From Reyranella sp. (GTDB lineage: Bacteria; Pseudomonadota; Alphaproteobacteria; Reyranellales; Reyranellaceae): a DNA stretch of 64,000 bases. The stretch is taken from contig JAKFVH010000247.1 of NCBI GenBank assembly GCA_021732285.1, positions 1 to 64,000 of the forward strand, read 5' to 3'. This document shows positions 16,693 to 25,273 of this stretch, piece by piece. A model generated the notes under the pieces. It made no database searches. It was given only the letters and a program-made list of their open reading frames with translations, and was not told the DNA's origin. Numbering within the stretch: the stretch's first letter is position 1; the number at the start of each line of letters is the position of its first letter. The translations under genes were made by a program, and so were the position numbers.

Positions 16693-17811
16693 ATGCCTGC
16701 GTCGAACGATGGCGTGCGTCCGGCCAGGCCGCTGGCCACGGCCTGTGCTTGCTTGTTGCTTTGTGCGCCGGTCCTGGCCTTCGATGGCAATCTTCTCGGT
16801 ACCGAACCGCAGCTGCTGGGCGGAGGGACGGAGATCGCCCTGGCGCCTGATGATCCGCTCGTCAAGCGCGAGATCGCGCTCGCCGGCTACGTCGAGGAGT
16901 CGTTCGAAGCCTCGCTGGTGAGAGCCGGTGCGCCCACGGACTTGAGCCTCAAGCTGGCGGACGCCCTGTCGTCGGCACATCTCGACAGCGGCGACAGGTT
17001 TTACGTCCGCTATGAGCAGGCTGTCTTGGTGGATGGTCGCGAGATCGGCGTCGGTCGCATCGTGTCGGCCGAAGTCATGGCCGCCGCCAAGGGACGGATC
17101 GCCGTCTACGGCTTCCGCCCGACCCGCGGCGCCGAGCAGCTGTGGTTCGCCAGCGGCGAAGCATTGGCCGCGCCCATCATGCGCCTGCCGCTGGAAACGA
17201 TCAGCGTGACGTCGGGCTTCGGCGTTCGCGCCGATCCCTTCGAGCAGCCGCAGCACGGCCTGGGCGCGCCGAGCAAGCTCGGCACCGTCGGCGCCACCAT
17301 CAACACGGCGACGGCGCGCGGCATTGCGCTCGGCCTGGCGCCCGGTCCCGGCCGCAGCGCCAACAAGGGCGGTGCCGCGTTCGTGATGCACAACGGCGTC
17401 GATCTGCTCGCGCCGACCGGCACGCCGGTGCTTGCGGCGGCGAGCGGAATGGTTGTCGGCGCCGCACCCAACGCCGGATACGGCAACTGGATCCGCCTCG
17501 ACCACACTGAGAACGTTTCGACAGTCTACGGCCATCTTTCTGCATTCGCGCCGGGCATCGGCGCCGGCGCAAAGGTCCAGCGCGGCCAGGTGATCGGCTT
17601 CGTCGGCAACACTGGCCGCTCGACCGGCGCGCATCTGCATTTCGAGGTCATCAACCACGGCCAGGCGATCGACCCCATGACCTTTTCCCGCACCAGGCGG
17701 GCGAGGCTGGCCGGCGCCGACCTCGAAAGCTTCCGCAAGCTCGTCCGGCAGGTCGAGGCGGCGCGGCAAGACGGCATTAGTTTGATCTCAAATAGTTTGA
17801 CTCCCGACTAA
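16693..17811 (+). CDS. Exported M23 family metallopeptidase (murein endopeptidase)
   Basis: A 372-residue protein with a signal peptide (PLATACACLLLCAPVLA near residues 13-29) and a C-terminal LytM/M23 peptidase domain. The zinc motif H-x-x-x-D is HNGVDLLAPTG (about residue 233), followed by GYGNWIRLDH, VYGHLS and the H-x-H motif AHLHFEV. The middle part (SVTSGFGVRADPF) is the usual lead-in of cell-wall endopeptidases of this group, with an insertion of about 40 residues (residues 187-230) before the first zinc ligand. It should cleave peptidoglycan crosslinks in the periplasm. Confidence 0.9.
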   Translation: MPASNDGVRPARPLATACACLLLCAPVLAFDGNLLGTEPQLLGGGTEIALAPDDPLVKREIALAGYVEESFEASLVRAGAPTDLSLKLADALSSAHLDSGDRFYVRYEQAVLVDGREIGVGRIVSAEVMAAAKGRIAVYGFRPTRGAEQLWFASGEALAAPIMRLPLETISVTSGFGVRADPFEQPQHGLGAPSKLGTVGATINTATARGIALGLAPGPGRSANKGGAAFVMHNGVDLLAPTGTPVLAAASGMVVGAAPNAGYGNWIRLDHTENVSTVYGHLSAFAPGIGAGAKVQRGQVIGFVGNTGRSTGAHLHFEVINHGQAIDPMTFSRTRRARLAGADLESFRKLVRQVEAARQDGISLISNSLTPD

Positions 17812-17834
17812 TTGGCGGACATCGTCGGGCCACG

Positions 17835-18332
17835 ATGGCCCGCCGTTCCGCCGCAAAACTCAAGACCGTGCCGCAGCAAGAGCCGGCGCTCGCCAGGAAC
17901 ATCGACTTCGGCTGGCTGGGCGGCACCGTCGGGCTGCATCTGCGGCTGGCACAGGAGGCGGCGTTCCAGGCCTATGCCCGCCGGACGACCGGCATCGATG
18001 CCAGCCCGTGGCGCTTTGCCGTCCTCTACCTGATCGATGCCAATCCCGGCCTGACGCAGGGCGACCTGGCGGCTGCCATCCGCCGCAACACGTCGAGCCT
18101 CACCCCTGTCCTCGATGACCTGTGCCGCCTGGGCTACGTCGTCCGCGAGCGGCTTTTAAGCGATCGCAGGGCCTATAGGCTCACGCTGACGCCGGCCGGG
18201 CAGGCCGTAATGGCCGAGCTGATGGCGAGCGCGGTCACGCACGAACGCGAGCTCGACCGCCTGGTCGGCCGCACCAATCGGTCCGAGCTCATCCGCACCC
18301 TGAAGCGTGTCATCGCCGGGCTGGAACAATGA
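17835..18332 (+). CDS. MarR-family transcription regulator
   Basis: A 165-residue winged-helix regulator. The DNA-binding part covers NPGLTQGDLAAAIRRNTSSL and LGYVVRERLLSDRRAYRLTL, where the D-R-R-A wing is the strongest MarR signature. MarR proteins bind palindromes as dimers and often sense aromatic compounds. Its stop overlaps the start of the LLM oxidoreductase gene (ATGA), so it probably controls that gene and the TctC-type receptor that follows. Confidence 0.9.
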   Translation: MARRSAAKLKTVPQQEPALARNIDFGWLGGTVGLHLRLAQEAAFQAYARRTTGIDASPWRFAVLYLIDANPGLTQGDLAAAIRRNTSSLTPVLDDLCRLGYVVRERLLSDRRAYRLTLTPAGQAVMAELMASAVTHERELDRLVGRTNRSELIRTLKRVIAGLEQ

Positions 18333-19351
18333 TCAAGCCCTGGCTGTTCGAGTTCTTCCCCGAGCTGGGCGACGAGGCCCACGATCCCGCGCCGCGCGAC
18401 GTCGGCGACTACGTCGCGCGCTACCTCGACCTGTGGACGCGCGACGAGGCGCTGGGCTTCGAGGGCATCTTCTTCAGCGAGCATCATTTCGGCGGCTCGT
18501 TCTCCGCCTCGCCCAATCTCTTGATCGCCGCCGTTGCCCAGCGGACACGCCGGCTCCGACTCGGCGTGATGGGCGTGGTGCTGCCCTATTATCATCCCGC
18601 GCGCGTCGTCGAGGAGATCGGGCTGCTCGACCATCTCACCGGCGGACGGCTGGAAGTCGGCACTGCTGTCGGCGTGCCGCAGGAGCTGGCGCGACTTGGC
18701 CTGACGATGGAGGAGGCGCGCGAGCGCAGCGACGAGATCATCGACGTGATCGATGCCGCCCTCGCCCAGCGGGTCGTCTGCCACAAGGGAAAGCACTTCT
18801 CGTTCGCGAACCTGCGGCCGTTGCCGAGAACGCTGCAGCGGCCGCCGCCGCGCTGGACCGCCGTGGTGAGCGCCGAATCGGCGCGCCGGGCAGCGCGGCG
18901 CGGCCTGAAGATTTCGACGGGCTTCAATGCCACCAAGACGATCAAGACGATCTTCGACGCCTACCGGGCGGAAGCCGACGCCGCCGGCCTCGCGGCTGGC
19001 CCGGATTGTCTCGCCTTGCGCCGCCGCATCAGCGTGGCGCCGACCGCAGACGAGGCACGGGCCTACGCCGCCGCCGTGTCCCAGCGGCTGAAGAGCTTCG
19101 TGGCGCAGGACATCCGGGTGCAGCAGAATGTCCCTGATGCGCCGCCGCCGGCTGGCGGCTTCACGGTGAGCGACGAGGAGTTCATCACCGGCACGCCGGC
19201 CGAGGTCGCCGAGCAGATCGTCGAGCAATGCCGCGCCGTCGGCGCCGGGCATTTCCTGGCGGTCCTGCATTGGGGCGCGCCGATCGACGAGGTTGTAGCG
19301 GCGCACGAGTTGTTTGGAGGCAAGACGGTCCCGATCCTGCGTACAGCGTAA
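18329..19351 (+). CDS. LLM-class flavin-dependent oxidoreductase
   Basis: A 340-residue luciferase-like monooxygenase with a (beta/alpha)8 barrel. Seen: EGIFFSEHHFGG near residues 48-59, RLGVMGVVLPYYHPARVVEEIGLLDHLTGGRLEVG (the universal LLM strand-helix-strand, near residues 82-116) and a C-terminal ITGTPAEVAEQIVEQ. The EHHF motif fits FMN-linked alkanal monooxygenase-type members. It is coupled to a MarR regulator, suggesting inducible oxidation of an aromatic or aliphatic substrate. Confidence 0.88.
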   Translation: MIKPWLFEFFPELGDEAHDPAPRDVGDYVARYLDLWTRDEALGFEGIFFSEHHFGGSFSASPNLLIAAVAQRTRRLRLGVMGVVLPYYHPARVVEEIGLLDHLTGGRLEVGTAVGVPQELARLGLTMEEARERSDEIIDVIDAALAQRVVCHKGKHFSFANLRPLPRTLQRPPPRWTAVVSAESARRAARRGLKISTGFNATKTIKTIFDAYRAEADAAGLAAGPDCLALRRRISVAPTADEARAYAAAVSQRLKSFVAQDIRVQQNVPDAPPPAGGFTVSDEEFITGTPAEVAEQIVEQCRAVGAGHFLAVLHWGAPIDEVVAAHELFGGKTVPILRTA

Positions 19352-19377
19352 CGAATAACATCGACAGGGAGACGCCC

Positions 19378-20346
19378 ATGTGGATTGCACGTTGCCTGGC
19401 AGCGCTATTGGCTGTGGTTGTGGCTACAACCTCGGTATCTGCCCAGGAGTTTCCCAACAAGCCCATCCGTGTGATCGTGCCGACCGCGCCCGGCGGCATG
19501 GCCGACATTTTAGCCCGCTACTTCGCCCAGAAGTTCGGCGAGAAGACCAACCAGCCGGTCATCGTCGAGAACAAGACCGGCGCGGGCGGCGTCATCGCGG
19601 CCGACTACGTCGCCAAGGCAGCCTCCGACGGCTACACGCTCTATATCGGCTTCCACGCGACCAACGCGATCCTGCCGACGCTCGATCCCAAGCTGCCCTA
19701 CAACCCGGCCAAGGATTTCGCGCCGATCCTGCATATCGCCAACCTGCCAAACGTGCTGGTGGTCAATTCCAAGGTCGAGGCGAAGTCGGTCAAGGAGTTG
19801 GTCGAACTCGCCCGCGCGAAGCCCGGCGCCTTGAGCTACGCCTCGCAGGGCATCGGCTCGAGCGGCCACATCGCCGGCGAGCAGTTCCGTCTCCTGACCA
19901 AGACCGACATCGTGCACGTGCCCTACAAGGGCGCGGCGCCGGCGCTGCAGGACCTCATCGCCGGCCGCGTGGCGATGATGTTCGACATCGTGCCGTTCGC
20001 GCTCCAGCACATCCGCGACGGCAGCGTGCGCGGCCTGGCCGTTGCCGCGCCCGAGCGCGTTCCGGTGCTGCCCGACATCCCGACCATGGCCGAGGCCGGC
20101 TATCCGGGCGTGCAGGGCGGCGCATGGTTCGCGCTGTTCGCGCCGGCCGGCACGCCGCCCGCCATCATCGACCTTTTGAACAAGGCGGGCCGCGAGGCGT
20201 TCAACGCGCCGGACGTGCGCGAGAAGCTCGAGCCGCGCGGCGTCGTCCTCGTGCTGGGCTCGCCGGCCGAGCTCGGCGCCTGGGTTGCGGCCGATACCGA
20301 GCGCTGGGCGAAGGTGATCCGCGAAGCGGGGATCAAGCTCGAATAG
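19378..20346 (+). CDS. Bug/TctC-family periplasmic receptor
   Basis: A 322-residue tripartite tricarboxylate transporter-type receptor. Start ATG 19378 gives a signal peptide (ARCLAALLAVVVATTSVSA) followed by the family opening FPNKPIRVIVPTAPGG. Further landmarks: NKTGAGGVIAADYVAKA, IVHVPYKGAAPALQDLIAGR, and VLPDIPTMAEAGYPGVQG. No TctA/TctB membrane genes are near, as is usual for the many solo Bug proteins of soil proteobacteria. It may serve as receptor or sensor for the substrate of the LLM enzyme upstream. Confidence 0.92.
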   Translation: MWIARCLAALLAVVVATTSVSAQEFPNKPIRVIVPTAPGGMADILARYFAQKFGEKTNQPVIVENKTGAGGVIAADYVAKAASDGYTLYIGFHATNAILPTLDPKLPYNPAKDFAPILHIANLPNVLVVNSKVEAKSVKELVELARAKPGALSYASQGIGSSGHIAGEQFRLLTKTDIVHVPYKGAAPALQDLIAGRVAMMFDIVPFALQHIRDGSVRGLAVAAPERVPVLPDIPTMAEAGYPGVQGGAWFALFAPAGTPPAIIDLLNKAGREAFNAPDVREKLEPRGVVLVLGSPAELGAWVAADTERWAKVIREAGIKLE

Positions 20347-20349
20347 GTG

Positions 20350-20871
20350 TCAGTGGGCGAGTGTGCGGTGCGGGTCCCGGCCGTGCGTCATGTCGAGATG
20401 GATCGATTTCGGCGCCTTGTAGAAGCGCACGACGATGTAGCGGGCGGCGAGGTATGCGGCGAGAAACGTCGCCCCGGCCGCAAGCACGCCGAAGCCGCTC
20501 GACTGGCGTCCCATCAGGCTGGAGGTGACGAACCGCAGCAGCGCCAGCAGCAATAGAAGTGCCGCCGCGGTGCAGCCGTCCCAGGCCGGCGGCACGCGGA
20601 TCAGCAGGCGGCCGTGGTCCTGGTTCACCTTCTTGAGCGCGCCCGCGGTCCCGCCCGCTAAAAGGCCGATGACGATGACGGCGGCCCATAGCTCGAAGCG
20701 TTTGCCCGGTGACACGGCCACCAGCACCACCGCCGCCAGCACGGCAAATGTCGCCGGAGTTGCCCACTCGAGCCGGGTGGCGGCCTTGCCGCCGAATTCG
20801 AAGCGTATCGTCCACAGGGCGAGGGCGGCCAGCAGCACGGCCACCAGGTGGGAGATGAAGGGGACGCTCAT
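20350..20871 (-). CDS. Small multispanning membrane protein, unknown function
   Basis: A 173-residue protein with about five hydrophobic stretches (residues about 5-22, 38-54, 62-77, 100-114, 127-147), ending in a polar tail (KAPKSIHLDMTHGRDPHRTLAH). I do not recognise the family. It is convergent with the TctC-type gene, stop to stop with 3 bases between, and its start faces the cytidine deaminase gene across a 244-base gap that must contain both promoters. Confidence 0.6.
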   Translation of the reverse strand: MSVPFISHLVAVLLAALALWTIRFEFGGKAATRLEWATPATFAVLAAVVLVAVSPGKRFELWAAVIVIGLLAGGTAGALKKVNQDHGRLLIRVPPAWDGCTAAALLLLLALLRFVTSSLMGRQSSGFGVLAAGATFLAAYLAARYIVVRFYKAPKSIHLDMTHGRDPHRTLAH

Positions 20872-21041
20872 GTAGCGGTCAGCCGCTTTCGTCGGCGCCC
20901 GTCAACGGCGCCACGATGCCATGCCCCTTCATGTTGCCTCGTCCCCTGTTCATTGCTCAGGTGTTAGCATACGCGCTGCAATCGCCCGCGCCTAGCCGTA
21001 CCGTTCAGCCGGACCCCTTCGTCACGGCATGGTCATAGGCA

Positions 21042-21070
21042 TTGACCGACGCGATTGTCATTGGACAATC
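21042..21070 (+). promoter_or_regulatory. Promoter with overlapping palindromic operator upstream of cytidine deaminase
   Basis: TTGACC at 21042-21047 is a fair -35; 17 bases later ACAATC can serve as -10. The perfect palindrome GATTGTC-ATTG-GACAATC (21053-21070) covers the spacer and -10, so a bound regulator would block RNA polymerase. It lies 45 bases before the start codon. The regulator is not known. Confidence 0.5.
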
Positions 21071-21115
21071 ATAGGGAGATAGTATGATGTGAACTACAAC
21101 CACAGGAGGCCGAGC

Positions 21116-22027
21116 ATGCCGATTTCAGCCCACAAGCTCGAGCAGGCGCTGTCGCGGGTGCCGAAGATCGCGGCGGCGGTGAAGCGGATCATGCTCGATC
21201 CGTCCTATCGCGGCGTGATCAGCGCGGCTGAGGCGGCCGAGCTCGAGCAGCAATCCGGCATGAACCCCTGGCAGCTCGCCTATTCCCTGGTGCCGGCGGC
21301 GCAGCTCTATGCCGTGACGCCGATCTCGAACTACAACGTCGGCGCCGTGGCCGTCGGGCTGACGGGCGCTCTCTACTACGGCGCGAACCTGGAAGTGGCC
21401 GGCCAGGCCTTGAGCTTCACCCTCCATGCCGAGCAGTCGGCGACCTCCAACGCCTGGATCAACGGCGAGCAGGGGCTGAACTACCTCGCCATATCTGCGG
21501 CGCCGTGCGGCTATTGCCGCCAGTTCCTCTATGAACTCGTCGACGCGGCCACGCTGCAGATCGTCCTGCCCGATGCCAGCGGAAATCCGCAGCCGGAGCT
21601 GCTGACCGATTACCTGCCCGATGCCTTCGGCCCGGCGGACCTCGGCATCCAGGGCGGCCTCATGCAGCCGCAGATCAACGGCGTGACGGTTGCCGGCACG
21701 CTCGATCCCACGGCGATGGCCGCCCTCGACGCGGCGAACGCCGCCTACTGTCCTTACACCAAGAGCTTTGCCGGCGTGGCCCTGCTCACGGCCAACGGCA
21801 CGATCTGCGTCGGCCAGTACGCCGAGAACGCCGCCTACAATCCGGCGATGTCGCCGCTGGAGGCCGCTCTGTCGCAAGTCGCGTTCACCGGCCAGACCTG
21901 GGCGTCGATCACCGAGGCGGCGCTGGTGCAGGCGCCGGGGCTTGCCGATCAGACGGGCGCCACGCTGACGCTGCTGGGCAGCGTCACCAACGTGCCGCTC
22001 TCCGTCTACCCGGGCACGGTCGGCTGA
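21116..22027 (+). CDS. cdd: Cytidine deaminase (two-domain, E. coli type)
   Basis: Converts cytidine and deoxycytidine to the uridine forms in pyrimidine salvage. The 303-residue length equals the dimeric E. coli type with two tandem deaminase folds. Zinc and proton-shuttle residues are in LHAEQSATSNAW (about residues 102-113) and APCGYCRQFLYEL (about residues 131-143); PISNYNVGAVAVG is the substrate-pocket strand. The second half (residues 190-300) lacks zinc ligands, as in the family. Start ATG 21116 follows AGGAGG; an upstream GTG at 21089 is less likely. Confidence 0.92.
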   Translation: MPISAHKLEQALSRVPKIAAAVKRIMLDPSYRGVISAAEAAELEQQSGMNPWQLAYSLVPAAQLYAVTPISNYNVGAVAVGLTGALYYGANLEVAGQALSFTLHAEQSATSNAWINGEQGLNYLAISAAPCGYCRQFLYELVDAATLQIVLPDASGNPQPELLTDYLPDAFGPADLGIQGGLMQPQINGVTVAGTLDPTAMAALDAANAAYCPYTKSFAGVALLTANGTICVGQYAENAAYNPAMSPLEAALSQVAFTGQTWASITEAALVQAPGLADQTGATLTLLGSVTNVPLSVYPGTVG

Positions 22028-22033
22028 GCTTTC

Positions 22034-22960
22034 TCATCGGGCTCCCCAGATTTTTTGGGCGGCCTTGGCGAGGCCGCGCCGCGATGCCTGCTCGGCATCG
22101 ACCGTCGTCACGTCGAGACCCTGCGCGCCGAGCGCCGACTCATAAAGCCGGCCGAGCGCGCCGGCTGCGATCAGCCGCACCGATCGCAGCGACCCGTGTC
22201 GGCCCATCGCATCGGCGAGCTCGCTTCCGATCAGGAGACCCGACAGCCGCGCCGCGCCGTCGGCGCGTTGCTCGAAGCCTAAAAGCTGGGCGGCGCGTAG
22301 CCGGAACAGCGACGCGGTGAGGGCCGTCGGCGCCGCCAGTGCCGTCGACACGCCGTCGCGAAAGGGCTGGCTGTCGGCCGGAGAAGCCGCCGCTTCGACG
22401 GCGTGCAGCAGGATGCTGTGCTGCGCGATCACCGAGAACAGCTCGCCGGTCATGTAGGTCGAGAATTCGACGATGCGGCCGTCTTCGATCCTGATCCATT
22501 TGCTGTGCGTGCCGGGGATGCAGACCAGGCCGCTGAAGTCCGGTTCGGTCACGCCCAGAAGCTGCGTTTCCTCCCCGCGCATGACGTCGGGCGCGTCGGC
22601 GCGCCCCTGGGCGATGCCGGGCAGGATGCGGATGTCGCCCCCAATGTCGCTCGGCGCGTCGACCCGGATGGCGCCCTCGTGCAGGGCATCGAGTCGCGTC
22701 GGCGTCTTGAGATAAGGCGCTTCGACCCAGCCCTGCCGCGCCCCCGCCATGCCGCAGATCAGGACAGGCGCTGCCTCGGGCGCACCGAGCCGGGCGAGGT
22801 GATCGCGCAGCACCGGGGCGAAGCTGGCACCGCCGGCGCAATGCAGCATGCCTTCGCCGCCGCGGCTTTCCGCCAGCGCCTCGCCGTCGGCTGACATCAG
22901 CCAGCCGCGAAAGCTGCTGGTGCCCCAGTCGACGACGACGAAACGTTCAGCAGGGTTCAC
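22034..22960 (-). CDS. dgoK: 2-dehydro-3-deoxygalactonokinase
   Basis: Phosphorylates 2-keto-3-deoxy-galactonate at C6 in the DeLey-Doudoroff pathway. The 308-residue product begins with VVVDWGTSSFRGWLM, the phosphate-binding start of DgoK, and has GMAGARQGWVEAPY, MRGEETQLLG and the strong GLVCIPGTHSKWIRIEDG block at about residues 155-172. It starts at a GTG that overlaps the stop of the acyl carrier protein gene. The aldolase (dgoA) that usually accompanies it is not in the window. Confidence 0.92.
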   Translation of the reverse strand: MNPAERFVVVDWGTSSFRGWLMSADGEALAESRGGEGMLHCAGGASFAPVLRDHLARLGAPEAAPVLICGMAGARQGWVEAPYLKTPTRLDALHEGAIRVDAPSDIGGDIRILPGIAQGRADAPDVMRGEETQLLGVTEPDFSGLVCIPGTHSKWIRIEDGRIVEFSTYMTGELFSVIAQHSILLHAVEAAASPADSQPFRDGVSTALAAPTALTASLFRLRAAQLLGFEQRADGAARLSGLLIGSELADAMGRHGSLRSVRLIAAGALGRLYESALGAQGLDVTTVDAEQASRRGLAKAAQKIWGAR

Positions 22961-23223
22961 CGGGCAGTGAGGGTTGTCGTTGCGCCCTTGCCGACGCTCG
23001 CCGTCACGCAGGCGAGGATGTCGGCCACCGTGTGCAGGCGCGATGCCTGATCGTCGGAGATGTCGATCTTGAACTCGTCCTCGAGCGACATCACCACCTC
23101 GACGCGGTCGAGGCTGGTGGCGCCGAGATCCTCTTCCAGGGTGGCCGCCTCGGTGATGCGCTCGTTGGCGACGTGGAACTGCTGGGCGATGACCCGGCTC
23201 ACACGATCCCGCAGGTTGTCCAT
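22957..23223 (-). CDS. Acyl carrier protein
   Basis: An 88-residue carrier protein. The phosphopantetheine attachment serine is in EDLGATSLDRVEVVMSLEDEF (Ser near residue 37), where the common D-S-L reads T-S-L. It is preceded by a good GGGAGG site. The protein is about ten residues longer than standard AcpP, with an uncharged tail (GATTTLTAR), so it is probably a secondary carrier and not the main fatty-acid ACP. It is coupled to dgoK by a GTGA overlap, an unusual pairing that may reflect simple compaction. Confidence 0.85.
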   Translation of the reverse strand: MDNLRDRVSRVIAQQFHVANERITEAATLEEDLGATSLDRVEVVMSLEDEFKIDISDDQASRLHTVADILACVTASVGKGATTTLTAR

Positions 23224-23296
23224 GATCTGCCTCCCGTCCTTCTCGAGTAACAGGCTGCCGACCCGTTTGTTGCAGGAAATCGCCTTAATTACGGCC

Positions 23297-23542
23297 CTAG
23301 GCGTCGAAACGGCCGCCCTTGCCGGCGGCGAGGAACTGCCGCGCCCGCTCGTCGGTGGGCCATGCCTCGATGCGACCGATCCAGGCGCTGTAGCTGTCGT
23401 GCTCCTGGTCGGACGCCGCGCCGTCCTCGATCGCCTTGACCGTGTCGACGGCAAGGCCGAGCCCGGCGGCCATGGTCTCGCGCGAGGCGCCGAGCCGCCG
23501 GCGACGGTCGGAGAGGGCAATAACCTGTTCGGGTCTGTTCAT
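23297..23542 (-). CDS. Small protein with an Xre-like helix-turn-helix
   Basis: An 81-residue protein. Residues about 10-40 (RRRRLGASRETMAAGLGLAV, then DTVKAIEDG) fit a helix-turn-helix of the Cro/C1 type, followed by a conserved-looking tail with SAWIGRIEAWP. I do not recognise a named family. It lies on the minus strand 73 bases upstream of the acyl carrier protein gene, which has its own ribosome binding site. Confidence 0.55.
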   Translation of the reverse strand: MNRPEQVIALSDRRRRLGASRETMAAGLGLAVDTVKAIEDGAASDQEHDSYSAWIGRIEAWPTDERARQFLAAGKGGRFDA

Positions 23543-23778
23543 CGATCATCCTTGGGCGAAACGGCCCGGCCTTTCAAGCCGGGACGGCGGATGGTCACGG
23601 TGGGCTTGGCCTGCTATTGCTGAGGCAAGGCGGTCTCGTCCGCCTGTTGCCGCGCCGCCGGGGCCGGAAAGGAACCTTTTAGACATCGTTACGCCGTCGG
23701 CGGGTCATTTCGCCGGCGCCTCAACACGCGTGTGCGTCCTCGCCGCCCCCTCCACCAAGGGGCCACCAAGGAGAAGGT

Positions 23779-24000
23779 ATGTTCGAAAAGACCCAGACTG
23801 CGCCCGCCCTGCGGCCTCCCTCCAAGGAGGCCATCCTCAAGCAGGCCGATGGTTTCCGCGACCTCGCCCGCCGGGCGCGGCGCCTGATGGAAACGATGTC
23901 CGACGAGGGCGACCGCCGTCGCCTCACCCGCTACGGCGAGGAGCTCGATGAAAGCGCGGCCCGCCTGGAAAGGGCGGCGGTCGGCGCCAAGACCGGCTGA
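23779..24000 (+). CDS. Small charged helical protein, unknown function
   Basis: A 73-residue, mostly helical protein rich in Arg, Glu and Ala (KQADGFRDLARRARRLMET, RRRLTRYGEELDESAARLE). An AAGGAG sequence just before the ATG supports translation. The pattern of two amphipathic helices is common among small stress- or stationary-phase proteins of Alphaproteobacteria, but I cannot name it. It is convergent with the cyclase-FHA gene. The 236-base gap upstream contains no other gene that I can see. Confidence 0.55.
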   Translation: MFEKTQTAPALRPPSKEAILKQADGFRDLARRARRLMETMSDEGDRRRLTRYGEELDESAARLERAAVGAKTG

Positions 24001-24018
24001 AGCACCGGCTCAGCCGCC

Positions 24019-24915
24019 TCAGTCGTAACGGACGACCAGTTCGATATCGCCCAGCCTCAGCATCGATCCCGGCTCCAGAGGCAGTATCAGCCCGGGCGCG
24101 ATCGGCGTGCCGTTGATCGCCGTCCCGTTGGTCGATCCGACATCCTCGATCTGCAGCGTGTTGTTCGTGCCCATGCTCAAGCGCGCGTGGCGCCTGGACA
24201 CCGATTCGTTCGCCAGCACGAGATCGCATTGCGTCGAATCGCGGCCGATCAGCACGCCCTGGTCGCGCTTCACCAGGTCGTCCACTTCCACGCCGAAGCC
24301 GATCTTGTGCCCGCCGGGGTCGACGCCGTGGAAATGGAAGACCTTGCGCAAGCTGGCCGGCCGGATCTGCACGGTGATGGCGGTCATGCGCGCCCGCACC
24401 TTGTAGATGTGCAGCGGCCGGCTGACATGCTTGGCGCGATGCTCGCCGTCGTCGACATAGGCATAGTCGTCGTGCAGCTTGGCCACGTCGCGCACCGCGC
24501 GCGAGACGGCGATGCCGCCCGGTTCGGCCAGCACCTGGATGCGTTCGGCGAGGTTCACGCCGTCGCCGAAGATGTCGTGCACCGCTTCGTCGAAGATGAT
24601 CTCGCCGAGATGGATGCCGATACGGAACAGCAGCCGCTGGTTCTCGTCGAGCTCCTCGTTGAACCGCGCCATGCCCTCCTGGATGTCGATCGCCACCTGG
24701 ACGGCGGCGGCCGGCGAGCTGAACTCGGCCAGGATGGAATCGCCCGTGGTGTGGACCAGCATGCCGCCGGCGCCTTCGATGGCCGGCCGCCAGATCTTGT
24801 CGCGCGCCGCGCGGAGGTGCTCGAAGGTCAGGTCCTCCTCGCGCTGCACCAGGCGCACGAAACCCGCGAGGTCGGCATGCAGGATCGCAGACAGTCGCCG
24901 TTCGGAACGTGCCAT
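24019..24915 (-). CDS. Class III adenylate/guanylate cyclase fused to an FHA domain
   Basis: A 298-residue signalling protein. Residues 1-170 are a class III cyclase catalytic domain: metal aspartates in LHADLAGF (near residue 15) and GDSILAEF (near residue 58), and GDGVNLAERIQVLAEPGGIAVS further on. Residues about 205-295 form a forkhead-associated domain with LIGRDSTQCDLVL, SVSRRHARL and GSTNGTAINGT, all the phosphothreonine-binding residues. The FHA part should bind a phosphorylated partner and regulate nucleotide synthesis or localisation. No membrane segment. ATG 24915 was chosen; no good ribosome binding site is visible. Confidence 0.88.
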   Translation of the reverse strand: MARSERRLSAILHADLAGFVRLVQREEDLTFEHLRAARDKIWRPAIEGAGGMLVHTTGDSILAEFSSPAAAVQVAIDIQEGMARFNEELDENQRLLFRIGIHLGEIIFDEAVHDIFGDGVNLAERIQVLAEPGGIAVSRAVRDVAKLHDDYAYVDDGEHRAKHVSRPLHIYKVRARMTAITVQIRPASLRKVFHFHGVDPGGHKIGFGVEVDDLVKRDQGVLIGRDSTQCDLVLANESVSRRHARLSMGTNNTLQIEDVGSTNGTAINGTPIAPGLILPLEPGSMLRLGDIELVVRYD

Positions 24916-25273
24916 GACCACGGACAAGGACCCAGCCAGGAAGGGGACGAAAGCCTAGACGCGCCGGGGCATGTGCCGCCCGCAGCGTGATGGGGAATTT
25001 TCATGCCGCGGCAGCCTGCCTGTCAATTCGGGCCTGCACGGCACAATAAAATGGGCGCTCTCCGCACAGTCTGTGCCATCCGGCTGCTCCGGTGCCTGCT
25101 GCGCGCTATGATGGAGGCCCATTCCTCCCCAGCGAAGCTGGGGAGGTGTCGGCGTTCTTACGCCGACGGAGGGGTCATGAGCGTCATCGCTGGTGGTCAT
25201 GACCCCTCCGCCCGCTACGCGGGCACCTCCCCATCGTGGACGATGGGGAGGAAGATGGATATCGGGTTCGACC
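24916..25273. other. 358-base intergenic region
   Basis: Between the divergent cyclase-FHA and phosphoesterase genes. Positions 25123-25253 are repeat copy 2. In 24916-25122 I see no coding potential with a credible start; it should hold the promoter of the cyclase gene. The phosphoesterase start follows the repeat by only 20 bases, so its promoter lies before or within the repeat. Confidence 0.6.
25123..25253. repeat. Modular palindromic repeat, family A, copy 2
   Basis: Complete copy: H1 CCTCCCC-AGCGAAGCT-GGGGAGG, H2 TGTCGGCG...CGCCGACGG, central AGGGGTCATG / CATGACCCCT, H3 CCGCCCGCTACGCGGGCA, H4 CCTCCCCATCG / CGATGGGGAGG. This is the only copy directly upstream of a gene, ending 20 bases before the phosphoesterase start. 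Confidence 0.9.
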
